Under the pieces are notes generated by a model that ran no database searches, was not told the DNA's origin, and saw nothing but the letters and a program-made list of their open reading frames with translations. Source: Rhizobacter sp. Root1221 (lineage in GTDB: Bacteria; Pseudomonadota; Gammaproteobacteria; Burkholderiales; Burkholderiaceae_C). Taken from it: DNA of 64,000 nucleotides. The stretch spans positions 62,001-126,000 of the forward strand of contig NZ_LMDI01000006.1 in assembly GCF_001425785.1 (NCBI RefSeq), in the 5' to 3' direction. The position numbers were made by a program, and so were the translations under genes. Positions 44,164-54,006 of this stretch are shown piece after piece (within the stretch, counting starts at the first letter, position 1; each line of letters starts with the position of its first letter).

Positions 44164-45666
44164 TCAGACCGACATGCAAACGCTCTTCACTTCGGTATAG
44201 GACTCGACGGCTGCGCGGCCCAGATCGCGGCCGATGCCGCTCTGCTTGTAGCCGCCGAACGGCATGTTGGCGTCGAGCATGTTGTGGGTGTTGACCCACA
44301 CGGTGCCGGCCTTCAGCCGCGGCACGATGCGATGCACAGCCGACAAATCGTTCGACCAGACGCTCGCCGTGAGCCCGAAAGGCGAGGCGTTCGTTTGCCG
44401 GATCACGTCCTCGACGTCGTCGAAGGGCATCGCCGCGAGCACCGGGCCGAACACTTCGTCGCGCACGATCTGCATCGTGGGGTTCACATCGACCAACACG
44501 GTGGGCTCCACGAAGCAGCCGGCGTCGCGTGCGCGCTTCCCGCCAGTCAGCGCGGTAGCACCCGCGATGCGTGCCCCCTCGAGGAAGCCCATCACCCGGT
44601 CGAAATGCCGGCGCGAGACCAATGGCCCGAGCTCCGAGGCAGGGTCGAATCCCGAGCCGATGCGCATGCCCTCGGCAAGCCGCGCCACTTCGTGCACGAC
44701 CTTGTCGAACAAGCTGCGGTGCACGTACAACAGCGAGCTGGCGGCGCAGACTTGCCCCTGATTGAAGAAGATGCCCATGGCAGCACCCCTGGCCGCGGCG
44801 GCCGGGTCGGCATCGGGCAAAACGATCATGGGCGACTTGCCGCCGAGTTCCAGCGTGAACCGCGTCATGTGGTCCACCGCGGCGTGACCGATGGCGCGTC
44901 CCGTGGGCGTGGAGCCGGTGAAGCTGATCTTGTCGACGCCCGGGTGCGCACACAGCGCGGCACCCGTGCCGCCGCCGCCGCACACGACATTCAGCACGCC
45001 GGCCGGCAGGCCGGCTTCGATCGCCAGCGCTGCAAGGCGAAGCGCGGTCAGCGGCGTCTCTGGCGATGGCTTGACCACGACCGTGCAGCCAGCGGCCAGC
45101 GCCGGCGCGATCTTCCACAGCGCGATGGCGAGCGGGAAGTTCCACGGCACGACCGCCGCCACGACACCGACGGGCTCGCGCTGCGTGTACGTGTGGTACC
45201 GGGCGCCGGGCGGAAACGGAATCGAGTTCTGCAGCGTGCTGCCCTCGATCTTGGTGGCCCAGCCCGCCATGTAGCGCACGAACTCGGCGGAGAAGCCGAC
45301 GTCGATCATGCGCGCCACGCCCTGCAGTTTGCCGCCCTGCAGCGTTTCCATCGCGCTGAGCTCGTCGCCGTGCTCCTCGATCAGTTGCGACAGGCGAAAG
45401 AGGATGCGCTCGCGGTCGGCCGGCCGCATGCGTGACCAAGCGGAATCTTCCAGCGCGCGGCGCGCGGCTGCCACGGCAGCGTTCACATCGTGTTCATCAC
45501 TGTCGGGCGTCTCGGCCACGACCATCTCGGAGGCGGGATCGACCACCTCGATGCGCTTGCTGGCGTGGGCCTCGCAAAGGGCGCCATCGATGAAGTTGCC
45601 GTGGCTGCGCTGCGACAGGAAGCTGATGCGAGCCAGTTCCTGCTGAGTAAGGTCTTGGGTGTTCAT
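44164..45666 (-). CDS. Aldehyde dehydrogenase, phenylacetaldehyde dehydrogenase-like
   Basis: A 500-residue NAD(P)-dependent aldehyde dehydrogenase. The catalytic Cys is in FFNQGQVCAASSLLYVHRS, the general-base Glu in TLELGGKSPMIV, Asn in VVPWNFPLAIALWK and the coenzyme loop in ISFTGSTPTGRAIG. It belongs to the broad betaine/phenylacetaldehyde class. It is directly downstream of the GMC oxidoreductase gene (42 bp), so the pair should convert an alcohol through the aldehyde to an acid. Confidence 0.93.
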   Translation of the reverse strand: MNTQDLTQQELARISFLSQRSHGNFIDGALCEAHASKRIEVVDPASEMVVAETPDSDEHDVNAAVAAARRALEDSAWSRMRPADRERILFRLSQLIEEHGDELSAMETLQGGKLQGVARMIDVGFSAEFVRYMAGWATKIEGSTLQNSIPFPPGARYHTYTQREPVGVVAAVVPWNFPLAIALWKIAPALAAGCTVVVKPSPETPLTALRLAALAIEAGLPAGVLNVVCGGGGTGAALCAHPGVDKISFTGSTPTGRAIGHAAVDHMTRFTLELGGKSPMIVLPDADPAAAARGAAMGIFFNQGQVCAASSLLYVHRSLFDKVVHEVARLAEGMRIGSGFDPASELGPLVSRRHFDRVMGFLEGARIAGATALTGGKRARDAGCFVEPTVLVDVNPTMQIVRDEVFGPVLAAMPFDDVEDVIRQTNASPFGLTASVWSNDLSAVHRIVPRLKAGTVWVNTHNMLDANMPFGGYKQSGIGRDLGRAAVESYTEVKSVCMSV

Positions 45667-45708
45667 GGGGCGTGGTGGGTGGTGGGTCGTTGAAGGAGAC
45701 CGCCGCCG

Positions 45709-47298
45709 TCAGCGTGCGAGCATCAGCTCGGCCCCGCGCTCGGCGATCATGATGGTTGGCGCGTTGGTGTTGCCACTGCAGATCGTGGGCATCACGGAGG
45801 CGTCGCACACGCGCAGCCGGCCGACACCATGCACGCGCAGCTGCGGGTCGACGACGGCCATCGCGTCGGTTCCCATGCGGCAGGTGCCCACCGGGTGGTA
45901 CACGGTCTTGGCGTACTGCCGCACGAATTGCTCGAGTTCCGCGTCGGGCATGTGCTCGTCCGGGCCGGGATAGAGCTCTTCTGCAATGACCTTGTTCAAC
46001 GAAGGCATGCGGAGAATTCGACGTGCGAGCTTCAAGCCGCGCACGAGGGTGTCCACGTCTTCCTGCGCGCTGAGGAATCCGCCATCGAACTCCGCCTGCG
46101 CCATCGCGTCGGCACTCTTCGCTCGCACGCGGCCCCTTGACTTCGGCCGCAGGAAACACGGGTCGATCGAGATGCCATGGACCTCGGGCATCGGCCGGTC
46201 CACGTCACCCACCAGCACCGGCAGCACGTGGAACTGGATGTCCGGCCGGCCGCTCCCTGTCGTGTCGACAAAGCCACCGCTCTCGACGACGTTGGAGGTC
46301 AACAGCCCGGTCTTGAACAGCTCCCACTGGAGGCCATGCTTCAGCGCCGTGAGGCCCTTGTCCTGCCCGAGGAGACTGATCGGGTCCCGGCAGCGGCCGT
46401 GCACAATGACCTCGAGGTGGTCCTGGAAGTTCTCCCCGACACCCGGCAGGTCGTGCTGCACCGGCACGCCAATCTGCCGCAGGTGTTCCGCCGGGCCGAT
46501 GCCGGAGACGTGCAACAGCTTGGGGCTGGCCAAGGCGCCCGCGCTGAGAACGACCTCGCGGTTCGCCGTTGCACGCTTCGTCGTGCCGTCGCCCAGCCGG
46601 TACTCCACACCGGTCGCCTGGCCGCCGGCCATCGTCACGCGGAGCACGTGCGCACCGTTGACCACGGTGAGCTTCGGGTCACCTTGCACGGCAGCGAGGT
46701 AGGTCGCCGCCGTGCTGCCACGCATGCCATCGATCGTCGTGGTCTGGTAGAAGCCCACCCCGTCCTGGCGACCGCTGTTGAAGTCGTCGTTGTATGGCAG
46801 CCCCGCTTCCTGGGCCGCCTTGAGGAAGGCCAGGCTCAACGGATGGCGAAACTTCGTGTCACTGACCCGCAGCGGCCCATCAGTGCCATGCATTTCGCCG
46901 GACAAGCGCATGTTGCTCTCGGCGCGCCTGAACATGGGTAGCACGTCTTTCCACGCCCAGCCCGTGCAGCCCGCTTCGGCCCACGCGTCGTAGTCCGCCG
47001 CCGCCCCGCGGATGTAGATCATCGCGTTGAGTGAACTGCCTCCGCCGTTCATGCGGCCTTGCGGCACGTACATCTTGCGGCCATTGGCATGCGCCTGCGG
47101 CGTGGTTTCGTAGACCCAGGAACGTTCCGTGCCGATCACTCGCACGAAGGTCGCGGGCATCTTGACGAACTTCACCGCATCGGTCGGCCCGGCCTCGAGC
47201 AACAGTACCGAGTGGCCTGCCTTGACGAGACGGTGTGCAATGACGCAACCGGCCGAGCCGGCTCCGACGACGATGTAGTCAACAACTTGCTTGTCCAA
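45709..47298 (-). CDS. GMC family FAD-dependent alcohol oxidoreductase
   Basis: A 529-residue flavoprotein of the choline dehydrogenase/AlkJ group. The FAD motif VGAGSAGCVIAHRL begins near residue 11. GMC signature 1 lies in GRMNGGGSSLNAMIYIRGAA, signature 2 in GALASPKLLHVSGIGP and the C-terminal active-site His and Asn in HPVGTCRMG and NTNAPTIMIAERGAE. No ATG lies close to the FAD motif. The TTG at 47296-47298, eight bases after GGAG, gives the correct N-terminus (LDKQVVDYIVVG), so TTG initiation is proposed. It is the first gene of the nine-gene operon and probably oxidises a primary alcohol. Confidence 0.9.
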   Translation of the reverse strand: MDKQVVDYIVVGAGSAGCVIAHRLVKAGHSVLLLEAGPTDAVKFVKMPATFVRVIGTERSWVYETTPQAHANGRKMYVPQGRMNGGGSSLNAMIYIRGAAADYDAWAEAGCTGWAWKDVLPMFRRAESNMRLSGEMHGTDGPLRVSDTKFRHPLSLAFLKAAQEAGLPYNDDFNSGRQDGVGFYQTTTIDGMRGSTAATYLAAVQGDPKLTVVNGAHVLRVTMAGGQATGVEYRLGDGTTKRATANREVVLSAGALASPKLLHVSGIGPAEHLRQIGVPVQHDLPGVGENFQDHLEVIVHGRCRDPISLLGQDKGLTALKHGLQWELFKTGLLTSNVVESGGFVDTTGSGRPDIQFHVLPVLVGDVDRPMPEVHGISIDPCFLRPKSRGRVRAKSADAMAQAEFDGGFLSAQEDVDTLVRGLKLARRILRMPSLNKVIAEELYPGPDEHMPDAELEQFVRQYAKTVYHPVGTCRMGTDAMAVVDPQLRVHGVGRLRVCDASVMPTICSGNTNAPTIMIAERGAELMLAR

Positions 47299-47501
47299 CG
47301 TGAAGTCTCCGTGTCCATCGACCCTGCACAGAAGATGCTGTTCGGGTCGTTGGAAGGTATCGTCGTGAACAAGCGGTCGCAGCCCAAGCAACTTCGTTGG
47401 GTATGCGCTGTAAATCAATCCGAAGTGCGCGTTGGCGACTTCGACGCACGTTTCAAGCTAACCGGGACGAGACTGTCGCTCGCCCCACCCCATCGGGCGA
47501 C

Positions 47502-48947
47502 TCAGCCAGCTGCCGTATAGGCCGTTTTCACGGTGGTGTAGAACTCGCGCGCATAGGTGCCTTGTTCGCGCGATCCGTAGCTCGAGCCTTTGCGGCCGCC
47601 GAAGGGCACGTGGTAGTCCACGCCGGCGGTCGGCAGGTTGACCATCACCATCCCGGCCTCGGCATGCTGCTTGAAGTGCGTGGCGTGCTTCAGCGAGGTG
47701 GTGCAGATGCCCGACGCGAGGCCGAATTCGGTGTCGTTGGCGATGAACAGCGCCTCGTCGTAGTCCTTCGCGCAGACCACGCTGGCGATCGGGCCGAACA
47801 CCTCCTCGCGGTTGATGCGCATGGCCGGCGTCGTCTCGGTGATCAAGGCGGGCATCTGGTAGAAACCCTGCTTCTCGCGCTGGAGCGGCTCGCCGCCGAA
47901 GGCCACGGTGCCGCCTTCGGCCCTGGCGATGCCGATGTACTTCAGGTTGCCGGCCAGTTGATGCTGGTCGACCACGGGGCCGATGTCGGTGCCGGCCTTC
48001 AGCGCGTGGTCGATCTTCAGCCCGGAGAGCTTGTCGATGACCGCGGTGACGAATCGGTCGTGAATCTTCTCCGTCACGATGATCCGGCTGGAGGCGGTGC
48101 AGCGCTGGCCGGTGGAGAAGTAGGCGCTTTGCACGGCGGCGTTGACCGCGATGCCGAGGTCGGCGTCGTCGAGCACGACCAGCGGATTCTTGCCGCCCAT
48201 CTCGGCCTGCACCTTGGCACCTCGCCCGGCGCAGGCCGCAATGATGCGCCGCCCCGTGGCCACCGAGCCGGTGAAGCTGATGGCATCCACCTGCGGCGAA
48301 TTCACCAGCCCGCTGCCGACCACCTGGCCCGACCCCATCACGAGGTTGAACACGCCCTTGGGCACGCCGCAGCGGTGCAGGATGTCGGCCAGCGTCCAGC
48401 CGCAACCGGGCACCAGCTCGGCCGGTTTGAAGACGACGCAGTTGCCGAACGCGAGGGCCGGCGCGATCTTCCAGGCCGGGATCGCGATCGGGAAGTTCCA
48501 CGGCGCGATCAGCCCGACCACGCCGAGCGGCTGGCGGAACACTTCCACGCCCACCCCCGGCCGCACCGAAGGAACCACCTCGCCGCCGCAGCGCAAGGCC
48601 TCTCCGGCGAAAAACTTGAAGATCATCGCCGCGCGCACCGTCTCACCGATGCCTTCGGGCAGCGTCTTGCCCTCCTCGCGCGACAGCAGCCGGCCGATCT
48701 CGTCCTTGCGGGCGAGGATCTCGCTTCCGACCGCATCGAGCAGGTCGAAGCGCTGCTGCGGCGTGCTGCGGCTCCAGGCCGGGAACGCCGTGCGCGCGGC
48801 GGCGATGGCCGCTTCGGTCTGGCTCGCGTCGGCCTGCGCATACAGGCCGATCACATCGCTGGTGTCCGAGGGGTTGATGTTGGGCAGCTCGCTGGTACCG
48901 GCGATCCATTCACCATGGACCAGGTTGTGAAAGCTCGTCATGTTCAT
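47502..48947 (-). CDS. 2-oxoglutarate semialdehyde dehydrogenase
   Basis: A 481-residue aldehyde dehydrogenase. The catalytic Cys lies in YFSTGQRCTASSRIIV, Glu in QAEMGGKNPLVVLDD and Asn in IAPWNFPIAIPAWK. The C-terminal PFGGRKGSSYGSREQGTYAR is characteristic of alpha-ketoglutaric semialdehyde dehydrogenases in non-phosphorylating pentose and hydroxyproline pathways. The immediately upstream gene, coupled by ATGA, encodes the dehydratase that makes this semialdehyde. Together they complete conversion to 2-oxoglutarate. It is the last gene of the cluster. Confidence 0.9.
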   Translation of the reverse strand: MNMTSFHNLVHGEWIAGTSELPNINPSDTSDVIGLYAQADASQTEAAIAAARTAFPAWSRSTPQQRFDLLDAVGSEILARKDEIGRLLSREEGKTLPEGIGETVRAAMIFKFFAGEALRCGGEVVPSVRPGVGVEVFRQPLGVVGLIAPWNFPIAIPAWKIAPALAFGNCVVFKPAELVPGCGWTLADILHRCGVPKGVFNLVMGSGQVVGSGLVNSPQVDAISFTGSVATGRRIIAACAGRGAKVQAEMGGKNPLVVLDDADLGIAVNAAVQSAYFSTGQRCTASSRIIVTEKIHDRFVTAVIDKLSGLKIDHALKAGTDIGPVVDQHQLAGNLKYIGIARAEGGTVAFGGEPLQREKQGFYQMPALITETTPAMRINREEVFGPIASVVCAKDYDEALFIANDTEFGLASGICTTSLKHATHFKQHAEAGMVMVNLPTAGVDYHVPFGGRKGSSYGSREQGTYAREFYTTVKTAYTAAG

Positions 48948-49873
48948 TTGCCCCAGCGAAGCACCATTGGGTCGAGGCGCCGTGCCGTCTCGATCAGCCC
49001 GGCACGCGTGTCGGGATGCAGGGCGGGCAGCGGGTGGCGCGGCGCCTCGCAGGCGATCACGCCGCCTTCCTTCATCAGCGCCTTCGCAGCCAGCAGTCCG
49101 CACTGGCGGTTCTCGTGGTTGATGAGGGGGAGCCAGCGCTGGTACTCGGCCACGGCGGTCTCACGGTCACCGCGGGCGTAGGCGTCGACGATGAGGCGAA
49201 TGCCGTCGGGATAGGCCCCGCCGGTCATCGCGCCGGTGGCGCCGGCATCGAGGTCGGGCAGCAGCGTGATCGCCTCTTCGCCGTCCCACGGCCCCTCGAT
49301 CGCGCTGCCACCGATGCGGATCAACTCGCGAAGTTTCGATGCGGCACCAGCGGTCTCGATCTTGAAATAGGCGACATGCTCGATCTCGTGCGCCATGCGC
49401 GCGAGGAAGGCCGCCGACAGCACGGTGCCGCTGGCCGGTGCGTCCTGGATCATGATGGGAATGTCGACCGCATCGGACAGGCGCGCGTAGAACTCGTGGA
49501 TCTGCGGCTCTGGCACGCGGAACGTGGCGCCGTGGTACGGCGGCATCACCATCAGCATTGCCGCGCCCATGGCCTGCGCGCGCCGGCTGCGTTCGGCGCA
49601 AACCGCGGTGCTGAAGTGCGTGGTCGTGACGATCACCGGCACGCGGCCGTCCACGTGCTCCAGGATCGTCCTGGTCAAAACCTCGCGCTCGTCGTCGCCC
49701 AGCACGAACTGCTCGGAAAAGTTGGCCAGGATGCAGATGCCGTTGCTGCCGGCATCGATCATGAAATCGATGCAGCGCTTCTGGCTCGCGAGGTCGAGCG
49801 CTCCGGTGTCGGCGAAGGTGGTGGGCGCGACCGGAAACACGCCCCTGTAGCGTGGTGAGCTGGGCTGGTTCAT
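48944..49873 (-). CDS. 2-keto-3-deoxy-L-pentonate (L-KDA) dehydratase, DapA family
   Basis: A 309-residue TIM-barrel enzyme. The N-terminus RYRGVFPVAPTTFADTGALD, the loop ILANFSEQFVLGDDEREVLT and IEGPWDGEEAITLLPDLDAG match L-2-keto-3-deoxyarabonate dehydratases closely. The Schiff-base lysine lies in VAYFKIETAG. The reaction removes water and yields 2-oxoglutarate semialdehyde, used by the next gene product. Because all L-pentonates give the same 2-keto-3-deoxy acid, the enzyme does not by itself say which pentose is used. Confidence 0.92.
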   Translation of the reverse strand: MNQPSSPRYRGVFPVAPTTFADTGALDLASQKRCIDFMIDAGSNGICILANFSEQFVLGDDEREVLTRTILEHVDGRVPVIVTTTHFSTAVCAERSRRAQAMGAAMLMVMPPYHGATFRVPEPQIHEFYARLSDAVDIPIMIQDAPASGTVLSAAFLARMAHEIEHVAYFKIETAGAASKLRELIRIGGSAIEGPWDGEEAITLLPDLDAGATGAMTGGAYPDGIRLIVDAYARGDRETAVAEYQRWLPLINHENRQCGLLAAKALMKEGGVIACEAPRHPLPALHPDTRAGLIETARRLDPMVLRWGK

Positions 49874-49877
49874 GGTG

Positions 49878-51074
49878 TCACTCCACGATGTTGAACTGGT
49901 CGAGGTACTCGGTCTTCAACGTCAGGCCCAGGCCCGGCGTGTGGTCGTCGAGTTGCAGGAAGCCGTTCTCCGCGGCCGGATCGCCGTCGAAGATGTAGTA
50001 GAAAAGCTCGTTGCCGACCTCCACGTCGTGGACCGGGAAGTACTCGCTCATCGGGCAGTTCAGGCTGCTCATGGTGAGGTGGTAGTTGTGCATCTGTCCG
50101 GCGTGCGGGATCACCGGCACGCTGTAGCTCTCGCACAGCGCATTGATCTTGTGCGCCATCGTGATGCCGCCCACGCGGTTGGTGTCGTACTGAACCACCG
50201 ACACCGCCTTGCGGTCGAGCAGCTGCTTGAAGCCGTACAAGCTGAACTCGTGCTCGCCGCCCGAGATCGGGATGCTGGTGAGCTGGTTCAGCTCGGCGTA
50301 GCCGTCGATGTCGTCGGCGATCACCGGCTCTTCGAGCCAGCGCGGCTGGTACTTCTCGAGCTTGGGCAGGATGCGCTTCGCGTACTCCAGGTTCCAGCCC
50401 ATGTAGCACTCGAGCATCAGGTCGTTGTCATACCCGATCACCTCGCGCACCGCCTCGACCGATTTCAGGTTCTCGACCACGCCCTGCTGGCCGTGTGCCG
50501 GGCCGTAGCCGAACCGCATCTTGAACGCCCGGAAACCCTGGTCGAGAAACTTCTTCGCCTCGGCCTGCATCTCCTTCAGGTCGGTGCGGTACAGCTTGCT
50601 GTAGTAGCAGGGGATCTTCTCCTTGGTGCGCCCGCCCAACAGCTTGAACACCGGCTTGGAGACCGACTTGCCCAGGATGTCCCAGATCGCGATGTCGACC
50701 GCCGAGATGGCTGCCATGCCCACGCCCTTGCGGCCCCAGGCGTGCGTGGCGCGGTACATGCGCTGGTTCAGGTACTCGTAGTCCCACGGGTCCTGGCCGA
50801 TCACCAGCGGTGCGAGGTATTCGTCGATGATGGCCTTGGCAATCCTCGGCGCCAGCGCCACGTTGCCCAGGCCGACGATGCCGTCATCGGTCTCCACTTC
50901 CACGACGGTCCAGCCGTGGAAGCGGAAGGTGTTCATCGTGTCTTTGCCGGCAGCATGCCGGTTGGCCTGGTTGTCGTACACCAGGTCCATCGCGTTGGAG
51001 CAGAAGTTTCCCTGCGGTGGAACGGTCTTGCCCTTCCACTCGAAGACACGGGCACGCACGGACTTGATTTTCAT
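49878..51074 (-). CDS. Enolase-superfamily sugar-acid dehydratase, L-rhamnonate/L-lyxonate type
   Basis: A 398-residue mandelate-racemase/muconate-lactonising family enzyme. The capping domain is N-terminal. Metal ligands are expected in [20 protein letters not shown] and [10 protein letters not shown], and the base His lies in [13 protein letters not shown]. The GEHE-plus-histidine pattern is that of L-rhamnonate dehydratase and related L-lyxonate dehydratases. The start [13 protein letters not shown] (ATG 51072-51074) is standard. It lies between the PdxA2-like gene and the 2-keto-3-deoxypentonate dehydratase, so its product should be 2-keto-3-deoxy-L-pentonate. Confidence 0.87.
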   Translation of the reverse strand: MKIKSVRARVFEWKGKTVPPQGNFCSNAMDLVYDNQANRHAAGKDTMNTFRFHGWTVVEVETDDGIVGLGNVALAPRIAKAIIDEYLAPLVIGQDPWDYEYLNQRMYRATHAWGRKGVGMAAISAVDIAIWDILGKSVSKPVFKLLGGRTKEKIPCYYSKLYRTDLKEMQAEAKKFLDQGFRAFKMRFGYGPAHGQQGVVENLKSVEAVREVIGYDNDLMLECYMGWNLEYAKRILPKLEKYQPRWLEEPVIADDIDGYAELNQLTSIPISGGEHEFSLYGFKQLLDRKAVSVVQYDTNRVGGITMAHKINALCESYSVPVIPHAGQMHNYHLTMSSLNCPMSEYFPVHDVEVGNELFYYIFDGDPAAENGFLQLDDHTPGLGLTLKTEYLDQFNIVE

Positions 51075-51084
51075 GGCTTGAGGC

Positions 51085-52140
51085 TCACTGGTTGGAGGTG
51101 GGTTGGCCGAAGAGAGACTGGCCATCGCGGTAGGCACGGCCCATGCGGCAGGCGATCTGGAATGCGTTGGCGGTGGCGTCGACGTTGGCCTTGCCGAGTC
51201 CGGCGATGTCGTAGGCCGTGCCGTGGGCCGGCGTGGTGATCGGAACCGGCAGCCCGCCCTGCACCGTGACGCCCTTGGAGAAGCCCATCAGCTTGATCGC
51301 GATCTGCCCCTGGTCGTGGTACATGGTCACGATGGCGTCGAGTTCGCCGTCGCGTGCCTTCAGGAAGATGGTGTCCGCCGGATAAGGCCCCGCCACCGGC
51401 AAACCGAGCGCACCCAGCTCGCGCACGGCCGGCTCGATGATGTCGATTTCCTCGCGGCCGCAGGTGCCGCCGTCGCCGTTGTGCGGGTTGAAGCCCGCCA
51501 CCGCGACGCGCGGCTGCGCCACGCCGTTGGCTTGCAGCGAGCGGTAGATCAGGCTCGCGGCGGCCACGATGCGGGCCTTGTCGAGGTACTTCGGCGCGTC
51601 CTTGAGCGGCACATGCGACGAGACCCGCGAGGTCCACAGGCCTTCGAGCGTGTTGAACTCGCAGAAGTAGCCGGTCACGCCCAGGTGCTGCGCGAAGTGG
51701 TGCAGTTCGTCTTCGTGCTTCAGCCCGCCCTGCTTCATCGCGTGCTTGTTCAGCGGCGCGAAGCAGATCGCGTCGATCTCGCGCGCGAGCGCCGCGTCCA
51801 TGCAGCGGTCCAGCACCTTCAGCACCGAGGCGCCGCCCGGCGCCTCGGCGCGGGCGCGATGCACCTGCTCGGGCTGCACGGTGTCGATGGCGAGAAAGGC
51901 GGGTGTCGCGAGGTCGCTGCGCCCACGCACGGCGGACAGCGAGGCGACCGGCGTAGTCGCCACGCTCATGCCGGCAATGCGTTGGCCGTCGGCCCACAGC
52001 CACGGGTCGCCGACCAGCACGACGTTGGCCTGCGCCACCAGGTCACGCCGTGCCAGCAGGCGCGCGATCAATTCCGGCCCGATGCCGGCGGGGTCGCCCA
52101 GTGTCAGCGCGACAACGGGTTGGTCTGCAGAGTTTTTCAT
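51085..52140 (-). CDS. PdxA2-like 4-phosphate dehydrogenase family protein
   Basis: A 351-residue protein of the PdxA family (NAD-dependent 4-hydroxythreonine-4-phosphate dehydrogenase and its PdxA2 relatives). Family motifs are [42 protein letters not shown] and [14 protein letters not shown], with conserved metal-binding histidines. PdxA2 enzymes act on phosphorylated tetronates or similar acids. The kinase that normally makes such substrates is absent here. The role is therefore open: it may oxidise a non-phosphorylated sugar acid or a side product. The start is ATG 52140. The upstream neighbour is the TRAP permease gene. Confidence 0.85.
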   Translation of the reverse strand: MKNSADQPVVALTLGDPAGIGPELIARLLARRDLVAQANVVLVGDPWLWADGQRIAGMSVATTPVASLSAVRGRSDLATPAFLAIDTVQPEQVHRARAEAPGGASVLKVLDRCMDAALAREIDAICFAPLNKHAMKQGGLKHEDELHHFAQHLGVTGYFCEFNTLEGLWTSRVSSHVPLKDAPKYLDKARIVAAASLIYRSLQANGVAQPRVAVAGFNPHNGDGGTCGREEIDIIEPAVRELGALGLPVAGPYPADTIFLKARDGELDAIVTMYHDQGQIAIKLMGFSKGVTVQGGLPVPITTPAHGTAYDIAGLGKANVDATANAFQIACRMGRAYRDGQSLFGQPTSNQ

Positions 52141-52211
52141 GGTCACCTCAATCGATTTTGATTCCGCGTTTCTTGCTGATCCCAGCCTAGCGCTTGTATG
52201 TGGGATAGGCC

Positions 52212-53489
52212 TCAATAGAACCACCGCGCCGGCACCATCACCAGCTGCGGGAACAACACGAACAGGAACATCAGCAGCGTCTGCGCCAGCAGGAACGGCC
52301 ACACGCCCTTGATGACCGTGTCGAGGTTGGTGCGCGCCACGCCGGACACGACGTTGAGCACCGTTCCCACCGGCGGCGTCAGCAGGCCGATGGCGTTGTT
52401 CATGATGAACATCACGCCGAAGTAGAGCGGGTCGATGCCGGCCTTGGTGATCACCGGCATCAGGATCGGCGTCAGGATCAGCACCGTGGGCATCAGGTCG
52501 AGCGCGGTGCCCACGACGACGACCAGCACCATGATCACGAACATCAGCAGGATCTTGTTGTCGATGAAGGGTTCGAGCAGGGCCGTGGCCTGCGCCGGGA
52601 TGTCGGCGATCGTGATCAGCCAGGCCGACACCAGCGCGCAGGCCACGAGGAACATCACCGCGCTGGAGGTCTTGGCCGCCGTCAGCATCAGCGCCGGCAG
52701 CCTCTTCAGGTCGAGCTGGCGGTAGACCAGCGCGCCGACCAGCAGCGAATAGACCACCGCCACCACCGCGGCCTCGGTGGGCGTGAAGACACCGAACTTC
52801 ATGCCGCCGATGATGACCAGCGGCAACGCCAGCGCCCACACGCCGTCGACCAGCGCGGCCGCCAGCGCGCGCGGCTCGAACTTCCGCGGCCCGGCGCCGG
52901 GTTCCTTCTTGGCGCACAACCACCAGGTGAAAGCCAGCGTCAGCGCCATCATCAGCCCGGGGAACAGGCCGGTGAGGAACAGCTTGGTGATGGACAGCTG
53001 CGCCGCGACACCGAACACCACCAGCGCGATCGACGGCGGCACGACCGGCGCGATGATGCCGCCGGCCGCGATCAGGCCGGCCGCGCGCGGCACGTTGTAG
53101 CCGGCGTTGCGCATCATCGGGATCAGCAGCGCGGCCACCGCCGCGGTGTCGGCCACCGCCGAGCCGGAGATGCTGGCGACGATCGCAGTCGCGATGATGG
53201 CGACGTAACCCAGGCCGCCGCGCACATGGCCGACCAGGGCGTCGGCCACGCGGACAATGCGTTGCGACAGGCCGCCAGCGTTCATCAGCTCACCGGCGAG
53301 CATGAAGAACGGAACGGCCATCAGCGGATAGTTGTTCGTGCCTTCGAGCAGGTTCTGCGCAAGGATCTGGGTGTCGAAGTTGCCCAGGTGCAGCATCAGC
53401 GCGACACCGCACAGCAACAGCGCAAATGCGATCGGCATGCCCAGGCCCATGGCACCGAGCAGCGACGTGATGAATACCGTGATGGTCAT
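52212..53489 (-). CDS. dctM: TRAP transporter large permease DctM
   Basis: A 425-residue inner-membrane protein with about 12 helices: VFITSLLGAMGLGMPIAFAL at the start, FFMLAGELMNAGGLSQRIV, GSAVADTAAVAALLIPMMRN, and IGLLTPPVGTVLNVVSGVAR near the end. These are DctM/TctA-like TRAP large-subunit signatures. It works with DctQ and the periplasmic DctP encoded a few genes upstream to import an organic or sugar acid using the sodium or proton gradient. Confidence 0.95.
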   Translation of the reverse strand: MTITVFITSLLGAMGLGMPIAFALLLCGVALMLHLGNFDTQILAQNLLEGTNNYPLMAVPFFMLAGELMNAGGLSQRIVRVADALVGHVRGGLGYVAIIATAIVASISGSAVADTAAVAALLIPMMRNAGYNVPRAAGLIAAGGIIAPVVPPSIALVVFGVAAQLSITKLFLTGLFPGLMMALTLAFTWWLCAKKEPGAGPRKFEPRALAAALVDGVWALALPLVIIGGMKFGVFTPTEAAVVAVVYSLLVGALVYRQLDLKRLPALMLTAAKTSSAVMFLVACALVSAWLITIADIPAQATALLEPFIDNKILLMFVIMVLVVVVGTALDLMPTVLILTPILMPVITKAGIDPLYFGVMFIMNNAIGLLTPPVGTVLNVVSGVARTNLDTVIKGVWPFLLAQTLLMFLFVLFPQLVMVPARWFY

Positions 53490-53502
53490 GGCAGTCTCTT
53501 TC

Positions 53503-54006
53503 CTATTCGGCGCTGGCGGCGTTGTTCATCACCAGCTCCGCCGCCGGCAGCGCGCCGCTGAGCTGGCGCCACAGCGAATGCACCAGCATCAGCGCGATGC
53601 CCACGCTGCACACCAGCAGCGCCGAGAACACGATGCCGATGGGCACGCCCGAAACCGGCGCGTGGTCGTCCATCGCCAGCACCACCTGCTTCCAGGTGCC
53701 GTGCGCCAGGAGCGCACAGCACACCAGCATCAGCGTGTCGGCAACGAAGCGGCACAGGCGCTGGCCCACCACCGGCAGGCGTGCGACCAGGCTGGTCATG
53801 CCCAGGTGCGCGCCGTCGTGCATGGCGATCATCGCGCCCAGCAAGGTGAGCCACATGAACAGGAAGCGCGACACCTCCTCGGAGAAGACGATGCCGGAGT
53901 TGAAGGCGTAGCGCAGCACGACGTTGCCGAACACCAGCACGACCATCACGGCCAGCAAGGCGACCAGCAGCCATTCGATCGCGCGGATCGCAAAGCGGGG
54001 AATCAT
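53503..54006 (-). CDS. dctQ: TRAP transporter small permease DctQ
   Basis: A 167-residue membrane protein with four helices (AIEWLLVALLAVMVVLVFGN; FLFMWLTLLGAMIAMHDGAH; TLMLVCCALLAHGTW; IVFSALLVCSVGIALMLVHS) and the DctQ motif RYAFNSGIVFSEEVSRFLF. The start ATG 54006 overlaps the amidohydrolase stop (ATGA). It sits 13 bp before dctM. Confidence 0.92.
   Translation of the reverse strand: MIPRFAIRAIEWLLVALLAVMVVLVFGNVVLRYAFNSGIVFSEEVSRFLFMWLTLLGAMIAMHDGAHLGMTSLVARLPVVGQRLCRFVADTLMLVCCALLAHGTWKQVVLAMDDHAPVSGVPIGIVFSALLVCSVGIALMLVHSLWRQLSGALPAAELVMNNAASAE

Noticed and set aside
47299-47501. Terminator or promoter between the semialdehyde dehydrogenase and GMC genes
   Set aside because: There is a GTCGC/GGGCGAC partial repeat near 47474-47501, but the arms do not pair cleanly and there is no T tract. 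I see nothing else supportable in this gap.
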